Shown here one piece after another: positions 43,706 to 53,430 of a DNA stretch of 64,000 nucleotides. Both the position numbers and the translations under genes were made by a program. Source of the DNA: Actinomycetes bacterium (GTDB lineage Bacteria > Actinomycetota > Acidimicrobiia > Acidimicrobiales > Acidimicrobiaceae); contig JAKAZZ010000004.1 of assembly GCA_021826315.1 (NCBI GenBank), forward strand, positions 18,440 to 82,439. Reading direction: 5' to 3'. The notes under the pieces were generated by a model that was given only the letters and a program-made list of their open reading frames with translations, ran no database searches and was not told the DNA's origin. Position 1 is the stretch's first letter; each line of letters starts with the position of its first letter.

Positions 43706-45004
43706 CTAGATAGAAGTACCTATGAGATCGAGTCCATCTATATCATTTATTCTAATTCGGACTTTTGAAGAAGTTTGATAAGCAGAATCAACTTGGATAA
43801 TTCCATCGATATCTGGACTCTCCATATAGCTCCGGGCCTCACCACTTCTCTGAACGATAACGTCTAGTTCCCGCCCGATCATCTCGATCCGCTTTGCCCT
43901 AGTTATCCGCTCCTGAACCTCACCGACTTCAAGAAGGCGATCGTGCATAATCGATGGATCAACGTGCCCGTCCAAGGTTGAGCTATAGGTTCCCTCCTCA
44001 TTCGAGTAGCTAAAGAAACCCACCCAATCCAACCTCGCCTCATCGATGAAGTTGACGAGAGCCTCGTGATCCTCTTCGGTCTCACCAGGATAGCCCACTA
44101 TAAAATTGCTACGAAAGACTGCATCTGGATAGTCTCGCCGAATCCTCTCGATCTTTTGCAAATACTCATCGCCACTTCCTGGACGGCGCATTCTCTTGAT
44201 CAAAGGACGCGACACGTGTTGCAAGGAAAGATCAAAGTAAGGAAGGCCACTTGAGCCAATCACATCGATCAACTCTTCGTTTAGCTGCGAAGGATATATA
44301 TAAAGGAGGCGTATCCATCGACCGGTCTCGATCAACTTTCTCGTAAGGTCGACGAGCATTGGCTTTCCATAGAGGTCCCTTCCGTAGCTCGCAAGGTCTT
44401 GAGCGATGAGAACAATCTCAGGAACTTCGAGAGCTTGGGCCTCCTCTAAGATCGCCTCAAAGGTACGGCTCTCCTGTTTTCCGCGGAACGATGGAATGGC
44501 GCAAAAGCCACACTTTCTATCGCACCCTTCAGCCACCTTCAAGTAGGCATAAGGCCCCTCTACCTTGGCACTTGCAAGGTTCAATAGATCGAAGTCGACC
44601 GATGGCTTTGCATTCACCATAGATTTACTCTTTCGCTTTGGCCCCAAGGATATTGCGGTGGAGTTAGGAACGGGTTCAACGAGGTCCAAAAACTCCTCTC
44701 CAAAGACTGCTACTCGATCGACGTCCGGAAGTGCTTCAATCAGTTCGTCGCGATACCTTGCCGCCATACAACCGGTTACAACCACCTTCGCACCACGTTC
44801 TCGCTGATCGACCAAGTCAAGAATCGTTGCGATTGACTCCTGACGAGCCGCCTCGATAAAGGCGCAGGTATTTACAACGATGAGGTCTGCATCATCTGCG
44901 GTGTCAGTCTGCACCAGGCCACTCTCGATAGCACGGCCAAGTAGCTTCCTTGAATCCACCTCGTTCTTAGCGCAACCGAGGGTCTCTATGTAAACTCTAC
45001 TCAT
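43706..45004 (-). CDS. rimO: Ribosomal protein S12 methylthiotransferase RimO
   Basis: Radical-SAM methylthiotransferase, 432 residues, that modifies Asp88 (E. coli numbering) of ribosomal protein S12. The family start RVYIETLGCAKNEVDSRKL distinguishes it from MiaB; the radical-SAM cluster is in EGCDRKCGFCAIPSFRG, and a TRAM domain ends the protein. ATG 45004 was chosen: GAGGA lies eight bases upstream and the start overlaps the thrB stop (GATGAGTAG), so translation is coupled with thrB. Longer starts to 45061 would lie within thrB. Confidence 0.95.
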   Translation of the reverse strand: MSRVYIETLGCAKNEVDSRKLLGRAIESGLVQTDTADDADLIVVNTCAFIEAARQESIATILDLVDQRERGAKVVVTGCMAARYRDELIEALPDVDRVAVFGEEFLDLVEPVPNSTAISLGPKRKSKSMVNAKPSVDFDLLNLASAKVEGPYAYLKVAEGCDRKCGFCAIPSFRGKQESRTFEAILEEAQALEVPEIVLIAQDLASYGRDLYGKPMLVDLTRKLIETGRWIRLLYIYPSQLNEELIDVIGSSGLPYFDLSLQHVSRPLIKRMRRPGSGDEYLQKIERIRRDYPDAVFRSNFIVGYPGETEEDHEALVNFIDEARLDWVGFFSYSNEEGTYSSTLDGHVDPSIMHDRLLEVGEVQERITRAKRIEMIGRELDVIVQRSGEARSYMESPDIDGIIQVDSAYQTSSKVRIRINDIDGLDLIGTSI

Positions 45005-45860
45005 CTGAATCATCCTCAAAGATAACCATGCCGTCGAGGTCGACCTCAAGCATCTGGGCACTTACAGTAAAGTCAAACGATGCTAGGCCACTCTGGACAA
45101 CTCCAAGCGCTCGCCGCGCATATCGCCTATCAAATAGACCTATCATCGTTGAACCTGCCCCTGACCAACAGCTATATATCGCTCCAGCCTCTTTCAGTAG
45201 TTCCTTGAGGCCACGCGCCTCAGGAAATATCTCTTCTCTGTACTTCTCATGGAGAAGATCCTCCGAGAGCGCCACCTCTAACTGAGATGCATCGCTAAAC
45301 GATGCGATCGCCAAAGCAAGTCGCCCCAGATTTGTCACAGCATCTGCGAATGGAATGCTATGGGGAAGCACCGCCCTTAGCTCTTTTGTAGCAAGATGTA
45401 TCTCCGGCACAACGACGATCGCGACGATCGAAGGATCTATAGATAACTGTCGAGCCTCGTATCGGTCTTCGATTTTGGTACCAACTACTAGTCCCCCAAA
45501 GTAGCTTGCTGCCGCATTTTCACAGTGGCCTTCAAGCTCTGATGCAACTACGAAGGCATCGTATGCCCCACAGGCAGCGGCGGTAGCAACTGCGAGGGCA
45601 GCCGAAGAGCCTAGGCCCCGCGAGAGTGGAATCTCGCTCGTGACCTTTACCGAGATGTTATCGTGACCCAATACCTCCCTTGCTACCTGGGCACAGAGGT
45701 GATTTGAGTCAACTGCAACTTCACCTCCGAAACCTACGGTCTCGACCATGAATCGATCAGAAAGAGACACTTCAACCTCGGTATAGAGGTTGAGTGCAAC
45801 AGCAAGGGTGTCAAAACCCGGCCCTAGGTTGGCACTCGAAGCAGGAACACGAACTCTCAT
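44997..45860 (-). CDS. thrB: Homoserine kinase
   Basis: GHMP kinase, 287 residues, phosphorylating homoserine on the threonine branch. MRVRVPASSANLGPGFDTLAVAL (motif 1), the phosphate loop PLSRGLGSSAALA and the C-terminal SCWSGAGSTMIGL fit ThrB. Usually beside thrC/hom; here it stands alone, overlapping rimO by eight bases. It is nearer to ThrB than mevalonate or CDP-ME kinases because of the start motif. Confidence 0.92.
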   Translation of the reverse strand: MRVRVPASSANLGPGFDTLAVALNLYTEVEVSLSDRFMVETVGFGGEVAVDSNHLCAQVAREVLGHDNISVKVTSEIPLSRGLGSSAALAVATAAACGAYDAFVVASELEGHCENAAASYFGGLVVGTKIEDRYEARQLSIDPSIVAIVVVPEIHLATKELRAVLPHSIPFADAVTNLGRLALAIASFSDASQLEVALSEDLLHEKYREEIFPEARGLKELLKEAGAIYSCWSGAGSTMIGLFDRRYARRALGVVQSGLASFDFTVSAQMLEVDLDGMVIFEDDSDE

Positions 45861-45920
45861 CTTTTATCTAGCTCTCTTGTCCTATCAACGACATATAAAT
45901 TGAAAAGCGTTCAGTGCAGC

Positions 45921-47228
45921 TTAGAGGCGTTCGAGGCGCCAAGTCAGCGAAGGAGCTTTGACGGAACCAGATGTCACCAAAGGAATAGTAACGCTCTCTT
46001 GTCCTAAGGTAGCCGTTAGCGTACCTACCTTGTATCCGGCACTAAACGACGATGGCAGATTCGCCACAGAAGTAACTTTGTAACTTACCTTCAGGCCCGG
46101 CCAACCCACCATCGATATTGGCGCGCCAGTAACCACTGCAACGCTCGTCTGGCCTGGAGCAGTGATCGAACCGAGCTTTACTCCCGCACCCATGATCTTT
46201 TCGACGGTCGGCACAGTTCTAAAGGCATCTAGTAGTGCCTTACCAGCAGAAAGCGCAGTTGGAAGTGGAGTGTAACCCTGTTGGCCAAGGACTGCACCTA
46301 CGATAGTTGGCGAGGCAACGACAGACTTTGGAAGCGCTGGAGAGGCGGGTAATGTCGTCGTTCCAGCGAAGGTATAGTTGCCTCCTGCCGGGGTAGAACC
46401 AGTCTTTACTCCAATGATATTATCGTGCCCCACTAGAGCATTGACGTTATATGCGATCCCAGCTACTGGAAGTGTCGCCTGCGGCATTGCTACGATCTGA
46501 GCCAATACTGGATTTTGCATCAAAGTGGTAGCAGCGATCACCTGATCGGGAGCGGTGCCGGCGGTATTTGGATCCAAGCCACTCGGGTCAACGTAGTGTG
46601 AAGAGGTCATTCTAAGGGAGGCAGCCTCTTGGTTCATTTTGGCGGCAAAGGCGCTCACAGAGCCACTGTCCCAATTAGCAAGCATCACCGCAACGTTGTC
46701 AGCAGATGGAATCAAAAGGGCCTCTAGTGCTTGGTACTCCGACAGCGTCTCTCCAAGGGTGACCGGAGCGACTGAGTCGACGTTTGCCAACATCTGTTGA
46801 TAGGTGGCTACGTCGGAGGCCGACACCGTAAGCGTAGGACCAGCCTGCCCAATACTAAGGGGGTGATCCTTGACTATTACCAAGGCTGTGATGATCTTTG
46901 CGACTGAGGCAAGGCCAATGGGAGACTTTACGCCATGGTTTCCTGTTGTGCCTATTCCGACGACCCCAACGTCTGCCGATCCTTGGCTAGGCCACGGTAA
47001 CGACGGCAAAGTTCCTGGTATAACCGATGACGACGCGGACGAAACGTTTAACTGGGGGTGAGGTGGCTTTCGAAGAAGCTGGACGACTACTAAAGCGGCA
47101 ACGATAACGACAATAACCAAGAGTGATACCGCTACTCGCTTGAAACCACTTGAACCCCTTCGAGAGGCGTGCCTAGGGCTATAGGATGACGTTCGTCCTT
47201 TAGGTAGCCAAGAGTCATTTCTGCCCAC
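45921..47228 (-). CDS. D-alanyl-D-alanine carboxypeptidase, S11 family
   Basis: Membrane-anchored low-molecular-mass PBP, 435 residues, trimming the terminal D-Ala of peptidoglycan stems outside the cell. Basic cytoplasmic tail, membrane segment (about 31-52), then the penicilloyl-serine domain: SVAK (Ser108, Lys111) and KTG (275-277). The second motif, usually S-x-N (SGN), here reads Ser175-Ala-Asp177-Asn178, so Asp replaces Asn. The C-terminal part (about 320-435) is a beta-rich domain as in DacA/B. Monocistronic. Confidence 0.88.
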   Translation of the reverse strand: MGRNDSWLPKGRTSSYSPRHASRRGSSGFKRVAVSLLVIVVIVAALVVVQLLRKPPHPQLNVSSASSSVIPGTLPSLPWPSQGSADVGVVGIGTTGNHGVKSPIGLASVAKIITALVIVKDHPLSIGQAGPTLTVSASDVATYQQMLANVDSVAPVTLGETLSEYQALEALLIPSADNVAVMLANWDSGSVSAFAAKMNQEAASLRMTSSHYVDPSGLDPNTAGTAPDQVIAATTLMQNPVLAQIVAMPQATLPVAGIAYNVNALVGHDNIIGVKTGSTPAGGNYTFAGTTTLPASPALPKSVVASPTIVGAVLGQQGYTPLPTALSAGKALLDAFRTVPTVEKIMGAGVKLGSITAPGQTSVAVVTGAPISMVGWPGLKVSYKVTSVANLPSSFSAGYKVGTLTATLGQESVTIPLVTSGSVKAPSLTWRLERL

Positions 47229-47577
47229 AAAGTACCGCCATTTCTAGAAGTAGGTGAAAAAACTTACGAATGAACCCATATCTGAGCTCTAAAATTCGAC
47301 CTTTACAAACTAATTGAAAATAATAAGAACTCTTCAAATTATCAGGTGAAATGGATCCCCCTAGGAGCATTCATCGTTGGAGTACTTGACCGAACCCCAT
47401 TTGCCCCGCTAATAACTCGGCCGCTAAGGCTTCCACTGCGAAGCAAACTAGCCAAGTAGTCAAAAAACTGATTGCGCAATCATTCAAACTCCATAGATAT
47501 GTACGATGACCATTTTGCAGAAGTCGAAGTTGAGCCAATATCGATCGAGATGATCGTAAAAACTATAGAGTTAATCC
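47229..47577. other. Intergenic region before the secreted orphan
   Basis: About 350 bases between divergent genes. A TANNNT -10-like box (TAGAGT, 47566-47571) ends six bases before the next gene's ATG, typical of leaderless actinobacterial transcripts. Otherwise no structure seen. Confidence 0.45.
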
Positions 47578-48225
47578 ATGTCGCGCAAGTCAACCACGAA
47601 GTCACTCATCGCACTAACGGTTGCACTTCTCGCCCTGATCATAGCCTTCGAAGTAGGCCGATTGACAACTAGCCTTACAACCACGCTGACGCAACCAAAG
47701 TCGCAGGGCGCAACACAAGCACTGACGCCGAACTCAACCATTACATCGACTACCGGCGCCGACAGCTCTATGTCACAAAAGATCTTGGCCGCTAAAGAAG
47801 TTGAATCCTGTGAGTCAGCTCACGGAATGAACAGTCAATTCGAAACCATCTCAACTGCTAGCAATGGTCCGTCGACATTCGAAGGGTGCATATGGCCGCC
47901 TTCGATCGCAAGTCAACAGGATGGATATTGGCGTATAGATCTCACACACCAGTCGGGGCCAGGCCGAAATGAGGCATCCAGCTCCGACGTTACAAATGTC
48001 CTTACTCCGACCTGTCAAAAGGTTCGAGTTGTCATTTCTGTTGGTGTTCAAGGAACCCAAAGCACCCTTCCGGCTGTAGTTTTACCAATAGGGATCATCA
48101 CATCTATTGAGTCCCTCGGTCAACAGTGGACTGGAACCCGACCGTATCCATATGTAACCAGCAATGAAATTGCAGTACTCAGCAACTCGTCGTACGAAAT
48201 TTCAGCGGCAACGTGCGTCGGATAG
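47578..48225 (+). CDS. Secreted or membrane-anchored protein, function unknown
   Basis: 215 residues. Lys-rich start and one hydrophobic segment (about 10-28, LIALTVALLALIIAFEVG) resembling an anchor or uncleaved signal, a Thr/Ser-rich linker (about 30-65), then a soluble domain with four cysteines (ESCES, FEGCIWPP, LTPTCQKV, ATCVG) that could form two disulfides. No family recognised. No ribosome site, but the -10 box six bases upstream supports a leaderless start. Between the carboxypeptidase and ftsK; the link to the cell wall is guesswork. Confidence 0.65.
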   Translation: MSRKSTTKSLIALTVALLALIIAFEVGRLTTSLTTTLTQPKSQGATQALTPNSTITSTTGADSSMSQKILAAKEVESCESAHGMNSQFETISTASNGPSTFEGCIWPPSIASQQDGYWRIDLTHQSGPGRNEASSSDVTNVLTPTCQKVRVVISVGVQGTQSTLPAVVLPIGIITSIESLGQQWTGTRPYPYVTSNEIAVLSNSSYEISAATCVG

Positions 48226-48394
48226 ATTTGGCTACTTACAAAAGGAAAATATCGTCGCAACCTAGCCCATTTGAAGAGAGCAGAGTCGCATAACCAATTA
48301 GTCCAGGTCAATTTCTCGAGTCGCAACAAAGTCAAGTATCCAAATGCAAAGTAGGCGCAGAAAAGAACCCGCTGCTAACGTCTAATCGATACTC

Positions 48395-51300
48395 TCAAAA
48401 TCCCCCTGCTTCGCGCTCATTTTCAAACTCCTCTTTGGTCAATAGAACAATCCTTGGACGCGAGCCCTCTTGGGGGCCAACAATGCCCCTACTCTCAAGT
48501 AGGTCCATGAGTCTTCCAGCTCGAGAGAAGCCGATCCTCAACTTTCGTTGCAACATTGTGGTTGAACCAAGTTGTGACATAACAACGAGTTCGACAGCTG
48601 CATTGAAGAGTTCGTCGCCGTCATCATCGGTAGGTATAAGACTCTGCTTCTCTTCGCTCTGTTCTAGGCCCTCAATGAAGTTGGCCTTGCCTTGGCGAAG
48701 CCACGTCGCAACGACCTTACGAACTTCATCTTCAGATACCCATGGCGCCTGAAGTCGCTGCGGATGGCTAGAGGATGCTCCTAGCATTAGCATGTCACCC
48801 TTACCGATGAGTCTCTCAGCTCCCGGTTGGTCGAGAATAACCCGAGAGTCCGCTAACGACGACACTGAAAATGCCATTCTGGATGGGATATTGGCTTTGA
48901 TAAGTCCAGTAATTACATCGACGCTCGGACGCTGTGTAGCTATCACGAGGTGTATTCCTACAGCTCGAGCCATCTGAGCGATACGACAGATCGACTCTTC
49001 AACGTCTTTGGCGGCGACCATCATCAGGTCGTTCAACTCGTCCACTACGACAACGATGTATGGGAGGCGTCGGTACTTCTTCTCTTGAATCGAATCGAAG
49101 AGAGGAGAGTCTCCGTGAGCAATGGCATCTTCAGGTATTTCAACATCTTCGATCTCGATCGATTCAGCCTCTTCCATCTGGTCGAGGATCAGATTGTACG
49201 ATGCAAGGTCACGGGCACCGATCTCGCTGAGGAGGTTATACCTCGACTCCATCTCCCGCACAGCCCAGTTGAGGGCATTTGCTGCCTTCTTGGGCTCTGT
49301 AACAACTGGAGTTAAAAGGTGAGGAACTCCGTTATATTGCCCTAACTCCACTCGTTTGGGATCGACCAAGATCATTCGCACTTGATCAGGTGTAGACCTA
49401 ACCAAGAGCGATGTAAGGATTGAGTTGAGGCAAGAAGACTTACCAGAGCCTGTAGATCCAGCGATTAGGACGTGTGGCATCTCGGCCAAGTTGACTAGCG
49501 TCGCCTTTCCTGAGATGTCGCGACCGATCGCCACCGCTAGGGGGTGCGTTGCGGCAGCGGCCTCGGGAGAGGAGAGAACGTCGCCGAGAGAGACCGTTAG
49601 GCGCTGTTCATTTGGAACCTCGACGCCAATAGCGCTTCGACCCGGAATCGGGGCCAGGATGCGGACGTCAGCGGCCGCCATAGCATAGGCAATATCTTTG
49701 TGAAGCGAGGTTACCCTTGATACTTTTACTCCCGCGCCAAGCTCCAACTCATAGCGAGTTACCGTCGGACCAACGGTCATACCCACAAGAGTCGTCTCAA
49801 CCTTATGTGAAGCAAGTGCCTTGCAAAGGACTGTTCCGCGATTCCAAAGTTCATTCTTGTCTAGGCTACGTACCTGCGAACGCTTGAGAATCGTCGGCGA
49901 AGGAAGCTTCCACTCCACCTTTCCTTCAGATGTGTCTCCCTCATTTGAATCACTTTCGGTAGCGAGGTCCTCGGCCGTCATATCGATCGCTTCATCATCT
50001 ACTGGAGCGCTACCTTCGTAATCAGAGGCTTCACCCACTCCGAATTTACCTGGGGTAGCAGCAACTGAAAGGCCATCTAGCGATGCCTTAGGATCGACGT
50101 CAGCATCTTCCAAGAGATCAAGAACGTCGCCGACCGCATCCTCTTCATCGACGTAGTCGTAGATCGATACCCCTTGGACACTCCCGCCCTCTGTACCCCT
50201 TTGTGAAATATCTCCCTCGACTTCTCCTAGAGAAGGTGTCACCTCGGAACTATTCGGAGGTCGAAGATCAATACTTCCTTCAAAGTGTAGCTCTTGCACC
50301 AGATGGCCGGAAAGGCTGTAATCTCCCGTTACCGCACCACCTTCAAGGTTGGCGATATCGTCTTTGACTTGGTCGTCGTCGTCAAATTCATCTGGAACGT
50401 ACGCGTCGCTACTGAACTGATCGTAAAGCTCGCTATCGGTGCTCTCGCCCCCTAGCTGAGCGTTAAAACCCTCGCCTGCCTTTGTACGACCGTCGCGAAT
50501 TCGATCCTGGAACAGATGTCGGATACTTCTGCGATTGGAACCCCTCTCATCTATGGAGTCACCTTCATCTTTAAAGTCCACTACAGCAGCACCAAGATCA
50601 AGGTCGGATTGTTCAGCTTCGAAGTCCCGGGCGGTAAATGACTGCCCCATAGAGTCAAGGTCGATATAACTTCTGTCGTCCTTAGCACTTGGCGTAGCTG
50701 TACCTCTCGAATCAGTGTCCCTCAGATATGCACTTCCACGAGAGGTGTCAACTAGGCGATCTGCTACAAGGTGTCGCTTCTTACGCAAAATGGTCAAGGG
50801 GCCATATCCAGCTAGATCACTTGCAAAGGTAAGAAGTGATATAGATGCAACGATGACTGCACCTGTAGGAGATATCACCTTTGAGAGCGCAACGAAGAGG
50901 CCATCGGCGATCACGCCACCGCGGCGAGCATAACTAAGGCCCAATGCGTGATCGAAGTGGCTAATGATCGCTGCGGCGATAACGGCGGCAGATAAGATTG
51001 CTCCCCCACCGCTGATAAGGTACCTCTCCTTGAGAGAACTGCGAACGGCTAGGGCTAGGGCTATTCCGTAGTAGGCAAGGTAAATAAATAGTACGAAGCG
51101 CAGTGGTCCAAAGAGCACACCTAGGAGGTGGTTGTAGCGATCTCCGAGCACACCAAATATACGAAAAGCGACCAACGTAGAGAGAACAACGCCACCAACG
51201 ATGATAAGGCCAACGATATCGCTCTTTATCATCGATGACGGTGTATCACCTTTGGAGTGGCTTCCGGCGCGACCTCTAGCTCCCGTATTGACAGCACGAC

Positions 51301-51550
51301 TATTAGAACTGGACCGTGCTCGCGAAGGACCATTGGACTTCGAGAAGTCAACTACGGCGCCATCGTTCCCCGAAGCACCGGAGCGAGACGTGGCAGATCG
51401 CCCGTTAGTTGAGCGGTTTGTTGACGAAGAAGAACCTTTGGATCGCGTTGAACTTGCCCGAGGGGTCGCACTCTTTGACGAACTACGGGATGTGCTTGCT
51501 CGAGGTCGATTCGAATTCTTTGACGTTCCGGATGAACCTTGACTAACCAG
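48395..51550 (-). CDS. ftsK: DNA translocase FtsK/SpoIIIE with CTG start
   Basis: Septal DNA pump, 1051 residues in this reading. A Ser/Arg/Thr-rich cytoplasmic tail (1-106), four membrane segments (about 110-270), an acidic linker, and the motor with Walker A AGSTGSGKSS (about 695-705) and MILVDPKRVELGQY, then a winged-helix gamma domain (last 60 residues, LRIGFSRAGRLMDLLESRGIVGP) that reads KOPS-like sites. A conventional ATG start (51232) would leave the protein 945 residues long, without a good ribosome site. In frame upstream the only start-like codon is CTG at 51550, nine bases after a perfect AAGGAGG, before a stop at 51584-51586. Downstream of rnj as usual. Confidence 0.93.
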   Translation of the reverse strand: MVSQGSSGTSKNSNRPRASTSRSSSKSATPRASSTRSKGSSSSTNRSTNGRSATSRSGASGNDGAVVDFSKSNGPSRARSSSNSRAVNTGARGRAGSHSKGDTPSSMIKSDIVGLIIVGGVVLSTLVAFRIFGVLGDRYNHLLGVLFGPLRFVLFIYLAYYGIALALAVRSSLKERYLISGGGAILSAAVIAAAIISHFDHALGLSYARRGGVIADGLFVALSKVISPTGAVIVASISLLTFASDLAGYGPLTILRKKRHLVADRLVDTSRGSAYLRDTDSRGTATPSAKDDRSYIDLDSMGQSFTARDFEAEQSDLDLGAAVVDFKDEGDSIDERGSNRRSIRHLFQDRIRDGRTKAGEGFNAQLGGESTDSELYDQFSSDAYVPDEFDDDDQVKDDIANLEGGAVTGDYSLSGHLVQELHFEGSIDLRPPNSSEVTPSLGEVEGDISQRGTEGGSVQGVSIYDYVDEEDAVGDVLDLLEDADVDPKASLDGLSVAATPGKFGVGEASDYEGSAPVDDEAIDMTAEDLATESDSNEGDTSEGKVEWKLPSPTILKRSQVRSLDKNELWNRGTVLCKALASHKVETTLVGMTVGPTVTRYELELGAGVKVSRVTSLHKDIAYAMAAADVRILAPIPGRSAIGVEVPNEQRLTVSLGDVLSSPEAAAATHPLAVAIGRDISGKATLVNLAEMPHVLIAGSTGSGKSSCLNSILTSLLVRSTPDQVRMILVDPKRVELGQYNGVPHLLTPVVTEPKKAANALNWAVREMESRYNLLSEIGARDLASYNLILDQMEEAESIEIEDVEIPEDAIAHGDSPLFDSIQEKKYRRLPYIVVVVDELNDLMMVAAKDVEESICRIAQMARAVGIHLVIATQRPSVDVITGLIKANIPSRMAFSVSSLADSRVILDQPGAERLIGKGDMLMLGASSSHPQRLQAPWVSEDEVRKVVATWLRQGKANFIEGLEQSEEKQSLIPTDDDGDELFNAAVELVVMSQLGSTTMLQRKLRIGFSRAGRLMDLLESRGIVGPQEGSRPRIVLLTKEEFENEREAGGF

Positions 51551-51727
51551 GGTTGACCGCCTCCTTCGTACACCTTGATGTATTTATCGGCTCAATGGCA
51601 ATGAAACTTTTACGTGGTAGTCGCCGCAGAGCTAGATAATACAAAACGTGAAATTACAGCGACGAAACTCAACTTGAGTCTATCAAATAGAACCAAGTCG
51701 AGCCATCGCCATATCTTGAAAGTTGCC

Positions 51728-53422
51728 CTATAGGGCTGTAATGACCGGAATTACCATGGGACGCATCTTGGAGCGCTTTTCAATCATCTTGGCCGCCGTG
51801 GTTCTAACGTGGCGCGCCAATGAGTCGACATCATCACCGATCTCCCCGATTGAAGTGACTATCGTCGCTCGAACGGCATTCTTAATGTCGGCGAGAAGCG
51901 CTTCAATATGATCGGGAGCATCGTCGGATAGGTGAACCCAACCACGCGTTGCGATCTCTACCTCGCCAACCAATGTTTTGTTACGAACATCAACTGCCGC
52001 CACCACTACTACAAAGCCCTCGGTCGAAAGGGTCTTACGATCGCGCAGGGTGGCCTTTGGCAGGCCATCGATAACGCCATCGACGTACAACATATCCGCT
52101 GGCACTTTGTCTACAATTTGGATGTTTCCACCGGAGAGCTCAACTACATCGCCATCGCTAGCGACCAATGTATGGCCCTTATCCTGGCCCATATCGATCG
52201 CTAATCGCATGTGAGAGGTCATATGTCGATACTCACCGTGGACAGGCACAAAATTCTTCGGCCGCAAAATTGAGTGGAAGAGCCTTAGCTCATCTCTCTT
52301 CGCGTGGCCTGAAGTATGCACTTGAGCGATCCCGGCGTGGATAACACCAGCACCTCGCCGATGAAGGCCGTCGATCACCTTTCCAACTGCCGACTCATTA
52401 CCCGGTATCACGTCGGCCGAGATGATAACAACGTCACCATCGTCTACCTTGAGGAATCTATTCTCATTGGCAGACATCAAGGAGAGTGCAGAGAGAGGCT
52501 CGCCCTGGCTTCCAGTTGAAAGAACTAGAACCTGCTCAGGCTCGTAACGATTGACGTTCTCGATGTCATCAAGGTATTGATCCGGCAGGTGCAGATTACC
52601 TAGAGAACGAGCAAGTGCTATGTTTTTCCCCATCGACCTTCCCAACGGGAAGATGATCCTCTTCGAACCTATTGCCGCATTTGCGATCTGCTGAATACGG
52701 TGAACGTGAGAGGCAAAACAGGTTACGATGATCCGCTTATCGGTGTTCACTGCGAGCAGTTGAGCGAGTACCGGTCCAATGGTACTCTCCGATATGGAGT
52801 GCCCCTCTTCTTCGGCATTCGTTGAATCCGCAAGCAGAAGATCGATGCCTTCGGCACGCGAGATCTCGCCTAAACGCGCTAGATCAGAGATGCGACCATC
52901 GACTGGCGTGAGATCGATCTTGAAATCTCCAGAGTGAACGATCACCCCAGCTGAGGATCTGATCACAAGTGCAAATGAATCTGGAACCGAGTGTGTAATC
53001 GGAACAAACTCCACCTCGAATTTGCCGATCTTCACCTTCTCTAGGTCACTTACGGTACGCAAGTTTGCCTTGGGGCGAAGTTGGGCTTCATCGATACGGT
53101 TAGAGGCAAGGCCTAGGGCAAGAGCCGATCCATATATATCGAGGCTCATCTCACGAAGGAGATACGGGAGGGCCCCGATATGGTCCTCATGGCCGTGCGT
53201 TACAACCACTCCGACCACCTTGTCCTTATTCTCTACCAGGTAGGTAAAGTCAGGGAGGATTAGATCGACCCCCGGTGTATCGTGATTTGGAAACATAAGC
53301 CCACAGTCGATGATCAAGATCTGATCGTCGACTTCAATCGCTGCGCAGTTGCGACCAATTTCGCCAAGTCCGCCTAAAAAGACGACACGTGCTGTGGCTG
53401 GCGCTTTACCTTCTTTACTCAA
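51728..53422 (-). CDS. rnj: Ribonuclease J
   Basis: Beta-CASP metallo-beta-lactamase RNase, 564 residues, 5'-exo/endonuclease for mRNA and rRNA. Zinc motif HGHEDH (76-81, VVVTHGHEDHIGALPYLL), later HSVPDSFALV and GDFKIDLTPVDG, and beta-CASP TCFASHVHRIQQI...LGRSM. In actinobacteria rnj lies between dapA and ftsK, as here; it starts nine bases after the dapA-side stop, so an operon dapA-rnj is likely. Confidence 0.96.
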   Translation of the reverse strand: MSKEGKAPATARVVFLGGLGEIGRNCAAIEVDDQILIIDCGLMFPNHDTPGVDLILPDFTYLVENKDKVVGVVVTHGHEDHIGALPYLLREMSLDIYGSALALGLASNRIDEAQLRPKANLRTVSDLEKVKIGKFEVEFVPITHSVPDSFALVIRSSAGVIVHSGDFKIDLTPVDGRISDLARLGEISRAEGIDLLLADSTNAEEEGHSISESTIGPVLAQLLAVNTDKRIIVTCFASHVHRIQQIANAAIGSKRIIFPLGRSMGKNIALARSLGNLHLPDQYLDDIENVNRYEPEQVLVLSTGSQGEPLSALSLMSANENRFLKVDDGDVVIISADVIPGNESAVGKVIDGLHRRGAGVIHAGIAQVHTSGHAKRDELRLFHSILRPKNFVPVHGEYRHMTSHMRLAIDMGQDKGHTLVASDGDVVELSGGNIQIVDKVPADMLYVDGVIDGLPKATLRDRKTLSTEGFVVVVAAVDVRNKTLVGEVEIATRGWVHLSDDAPDHIEALLADIKNAVRATIVTSIGEIGDDVDSLARHVRTTAAKMIEKRSKMRPMVIPVITAL

Positions 53423-53430
53423 TTGAATCC

